Source: Pseudoalteromonas shioyasakiensis (GTDB lineage Bacteria > Pseudomonadota > Gammaproteobacteria > Enterobacterales > Alteromonadaceae). From it: a stretch of 64,000 nucleotides of DNA. Positions 61,344 to 64,000 of this stretch are shown one piece after another. Location: contig NZ_LRUE01000015.1 of assembly GCF_001550135.1 (NCBI RefSeq), positions 496,001 to 560,000 on the forward strand, written 5' to 3'. Numbering within the stretch: position 1 is the first letter of the stretch; each line of letters opens with the position of its first letter. The notes below the pieces were generated by a model that saw nothing but the letters and a program-made list of their open reading frames with translations, was not told where the DNA came from and searched no databases. The position numbers and the translations under genes were made by a program.

Positions 61344-64000
61344 GTGCCTAAACTTTTTCTTTTGATTTTCAGTTTGCTGTTCTTCACGCTTTCCTCTTCG
61401 GCGTTGGCACAAAACTATGCTTTGCAAATGCAGCGTATTTCAACCGATGAAGGCCTTACGCAAGGCAGTGTAACTAAAATCGTGCAAGATGATTTAGGCT
61501 TTATCTGGATTGGTACCTATCAAGGCTTAAATAGGTATGATGGTTATCAGGTAGCGCCTTTTGCTGGTGAGTACATACTTGATCAGCGACAAATTACCGC
61601 AATGCATAAAACTGACGACGGAAACATTTTCGTCAGCACTGAGTTTTCAGGTGCTTTTCTAATAGACCCAAAAACACTAAAAGTTGAAAAAATCTATTCT
61701 GGCAAACTAGACCCTGAAGATGTTTTCTTTTCGCCTATTTTAGCAATCACTGAAGACGATTACTTTTTTTACTTCGCTATTGCTCAGCACGTTTATTCAT
61801 ACAACAAGCAATCAAAAAAGTTTTTGCATGAGTTTTCTATCAATAAAGAAGAGCATATTGTTCGGGCACTCACCCTGCACGACAACTTTTTATATATCGG
61901 CACATCAAATGGGCTTTTCTCAAAAAACCTTGCAGATGATCATATTTCGCATATTCCGCTAACCGATAAATCTCAGGTCACCGAAGATAATAAAAACGTA
62001 AAATTTTTAAGGGTCGATGCGCAACTGGGCTTATTTGTTGGCACTGTAGAGGGCATGTTTGATATACCTTTTAACGCTAACCGTTTATTGGCATTTGATA
62101 AGGTAAGGCTGTTAATCCCTAACTTAAATATTTGGGACTATTCTGTTAGCTCATTCGGTGAATATGTTGTCACAGAAAAAGGATTGTTCGAATTTAATCG
62201 CCAAACAATGTCGGTTGAGTTCATCTTAAACTTTGAACAAAGTAAGTTTTTGATGTCTGACAATTCAATTCAAGATGTCATGATTGATAAAACAGGGCTG
62301 CTGTGGCTTGCCTCTCGCTCACAAGGTGTTTTTACTTGGTCAACACTCGCAAGACGTTTTAAACATATTGAATTAAAAAATAACCAAGCTCGCTTCAACA
62401 ATAATGTCTGGTCGGTATTACAAGATCAAAACAATACCGTTTGGATAGGTACAGATAATGGCCTAATGAAGTACAACCAAGTTACTAAAGATATTACACC
62501 CTACTTAGTTAGTAACGATGAAAAAGCCTTTCATGGTGAGCATGGTATTTATGGTATTACCGAGGCTAACATTGATGACAACAACCGTTATCTGTGGCTA
62601 ATGAAATACATAGGACTTGCCTTGTTTGATAAACAGACCGGCGAACTAGTGCCTATAAAAGGCAATGCTGAGACCATGCACCTCATAAATTACGGCCCAA
62701 ACTGGGGCTTTCGTGCTATGGGTAATGATCAATTTGCATTTTTAGATGAGCAAAATTTTTATAAGTACAATGGTAAAACAGGCGAACTTACCACTATTAA
62801 AGGATTAAAAGAACAAGTTGACCTAGTTAATGCCCATGCTTTTTTAAAGCCACTGCCTGATCATCCTGATGAATATGTACTGAGTATGTCTGGAAAATTG
62901 TACCGCTACAATGAGCAGACTCAAAAGTTAACACTGATATACCAAACAGATAACTATAACCCTTTAGCGTTCACAACAATTGATGACTGGGTGATGGATT
63001 ATAACAATACGCTTTGGCTTGGCTCGGCTGACGAAGGACTTATTGGCATAGATGCTAAAACTTACGAAGTTAAACACCGTATTAATATACAGTCGGGCTT
63101 AAAAGCTAAATCTGTTTTTGCATTGCAAATAGATCGTTTTGGTTTTTTATGGTTAGGGACTCAAAATGGCCTTTACCGCCTTGACTTAAGCTCCTTAGAA
63201 CTTGACCGTTACTTTATTCGCGATGGTTTAGCCGTTAATGAATTTAACATTGATGCCGACACCACCTTACATAACGGACAACTTGCATTTGGTAGTACCC
63301 GAGGCGTACTTTTACTTTCACCAGAAGACTTTTTATCGTCGCCTGTAGAGGCTGGTAATATAAATACCGAAATAACCAATGTAACTTTGCTTTCGCGAGA
63401 GCTTAACTACCATCCATATAAATATGTGAATACGCCTCTGCAGATCACCTATGATGATATGGGCTTAGCAGTCACCTTTTCTAATTTTGATACCATCAAT
63501 AAAGATAAAACATCGTACCGAGTGACCCTTGATGGGCCAACCTCACTGCAATACGACAAGCTAACAACCAATGAGGTCTTTTTCACTAAGTTACCGCCTG
63601 GTGATTATGTGTTATCAGTGTCGTCGTCAACCGAGTTAAGCGATGCAATATCAGCGTCTAGACAACTAAGATTCAATGTTGCACATGCACCTTGGTCATC
63701 CCCTTCTGCAAAAGCAAGTTATGTCATTATTGTTTTAGCTGTTTTGTTTTTCCTATTTTGGCAATACCGTGCTCGTCAGCAAATGATCGGCCGTGCGCAT
63801 GCAGAAGCTGTAAAATCACAACAACAAACCGAACTCGCTTTAAGTAGTACTAAAAGTGGTGTTTGGGAGATTAACCTAGCAGAACAATTTTTAAGAACGA
63901 CTCGCTTTTCTGCTGAGCTGGGCTATGCCGAATATAAAGATGGTATAAACCTCAACAAGTTTGTGGGCTTAGTGCACCCGCACGATCGCAATAATGTAAC
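61344..64000 (+). CDS. propeller-type sensor protein, 5' part (runs past the window end)
   Basis: A frame of at least 885 codons from a GTG at 61344 (AGGG upstream) stays open to the window end. Signal peptide: PKLFLLIFSLLFFTLSSSALA. At least six two-component-regulator propeller repeats follow ('DDLGFIWIGTYQGLNRYDG', 'NNTVWIGTDNGLMKYN', 'NNTLWLGSADEGLIG', 'FGFLWLGTQNGLYRLD'), then a Y_Y_Y domain (about 63370-63690), a TM helix (about 63720-63775, 'IIVLAVLFFLFW') and the start of a PAS domain ('VHPHDRNNV' at the end). The missing end should hold a histidine kinase or a GGDEF domain. Confidence 0.85.
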   Translation, partial: MPKLFLLIFSLLFFTLSSSALAQNYALQMQRISTDEGLTQGSVTKIVQDDLGFIWIGTYQGLNRYDGYQVAPFAGEYILDQRQITAMHKTDDGNIFVSTEFSGAFLIDPKTLKVEKIYSGKLDPEDVFFSPILAITEDDYFFYFAIAQHVYSYNKQSKKFLHEFSINKEEHIVRALTLHDNFLYIGTSNGLFSKNLADDHISHIPLTDKSQVTEDNKNVKFLRVDAQLGLFVGTVEGMFDIPFNANRLLAFDKVRLLIPNLNIWDYSVSSFGEYVVTEKGLFEFNRQTMSVEFILNFEQSKFLMSDNSIQDVMIDKTGLLWLASRSQGVFTWSTLARRFKHIELKNNQARFNNNVWSVLQDQNNTVWIGTDNGLMKYNQVTKDITPYLVSNDEKAFHGEHGIYGITEANIDDNNRYLWLMKYIGLALFDKQTGELVPIKGNAETMHLINYGPNWGFRAMGNDQFAFLDEQNFYKYNGKTGELTTIKGLKEQVDLVNAHAFLKPLPDHPDEYVLSMSGKLYRYNEQTQKLTLIYQTDNYNPLAFTTIDDWVMDYNNTLWLGSADEGLIGIDAKTYEVKHRINIQSGLKAKSVFALQIDRFGFLWLGTQNGLYRLDLSSLELDRYFIRDGLAVNEFNIDADTTLHNGQLAFGSTRGVLLLSPEDFLSSPVEAGNINTEITNVTLLSRELNYHPYKYVNTPLQITYDDMGLAVTFSNFDTINKDKTSYRVTLDGPTSLQYDKLTTNEVFFTKLPPGDYVLSVSSSTELSDAISASRQLRFNVAHAPWSSPSAKASYVIIVLAVLFFLFWQYRARQQMIGRAHAEAVKSQQQTELALSSTKSGVWEINLAEQFLRTTRFSAELGYAEYKDGINLNKFVGLVHPHDRNNV

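Overview
The window reads as chromosome of a marine gammaproteobacterium of the Alteromonadales, most likely Pseudoalteromonas. This is an inference from protein flavour (large TonB-dependent receptor, CBM9/DUF5916 outer-membrane protein, secreted S8 protease, RhlE, FadE without a long N-terminal extension) and from moderate-to-low GC. No rRNA or tRNA gene was seen.

Layout. 0-6.1 kb: end of a YtcJ-like amidohydrolase, a DUF442-type phosphatase-like protein, a small lipoprotein, a CBM9/DUF5916 protein and the RNA helicase rhlE. 6.2-23.5 kb: one 17-kb minus-strand operon of 21 tightly packed genes for an aryl polyene (APE) pigment. Its order matches apeC to apeR, with four local features: an ammonia-lyase inserted after the split apeJ equivalents, a FAD oxidoreductase between apeM and apeN, the split apeJ itself, and two downstream envelope genes (MipA/OmpV and a small secreted protein) that precede a strong terminator. 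The expected logic is: the ammonia-lyase makes an aryl-acrylate starter, ApeH loads it on the carrier proteins ApeE/ApeF, ApeO/ApeC and ApeR extend it, ApeQ and ApeI/ApeP reduce and dehydrate it, and the acyltransferases, glycosyltransferase, LolA-like, MMPL and DUF3261 proteins attach the polyene to lipid and move it to the outer membrane.

23.5-34 kb: a plant-type dihydrodipicolinate synthase diverges from a DUF6058 gene that carries an almost ideal LexA (SOS) box; then a secreted S8 protease, a zinc-independent L31/L36 ribosomal pair with a clear sigma70 promoter and metal-regulator-like sites, a cytochrome b562 and a TonB-dependent receptor. 34-42 kb: a sugar-binding protein and a three-gene operon (glycerate kinase-phosphatase fusion, GpgS-like synthase, GH13_18 phosphorylase) that could make and recycle the compatible solute glucosylglycerate; then upp-uraA. 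42-49.3 kb: a solute-binding protein, an oxidoreductase-kinase pair, fadE with two FadR-like operators, a PLD-family lipoprotein and bfd with a Fur-like box.

49.6-58.6 kb is the accessory part: a PrlF-YhaV toxin-antitoxin pair, REP-like repeats with a decayed RAYT-type transposase, an orphan two-S1-domain protein, several AT-rich unknown membrane or secreted proteins, a frameshifted small membrane gene, and a lipoprotein with six CHRD domains. The window ends with a DUF6436-like gene, a chemotaxis receptor, an isochorismatase-family hydrolase and the 5' part of a large propeller-type sensor.
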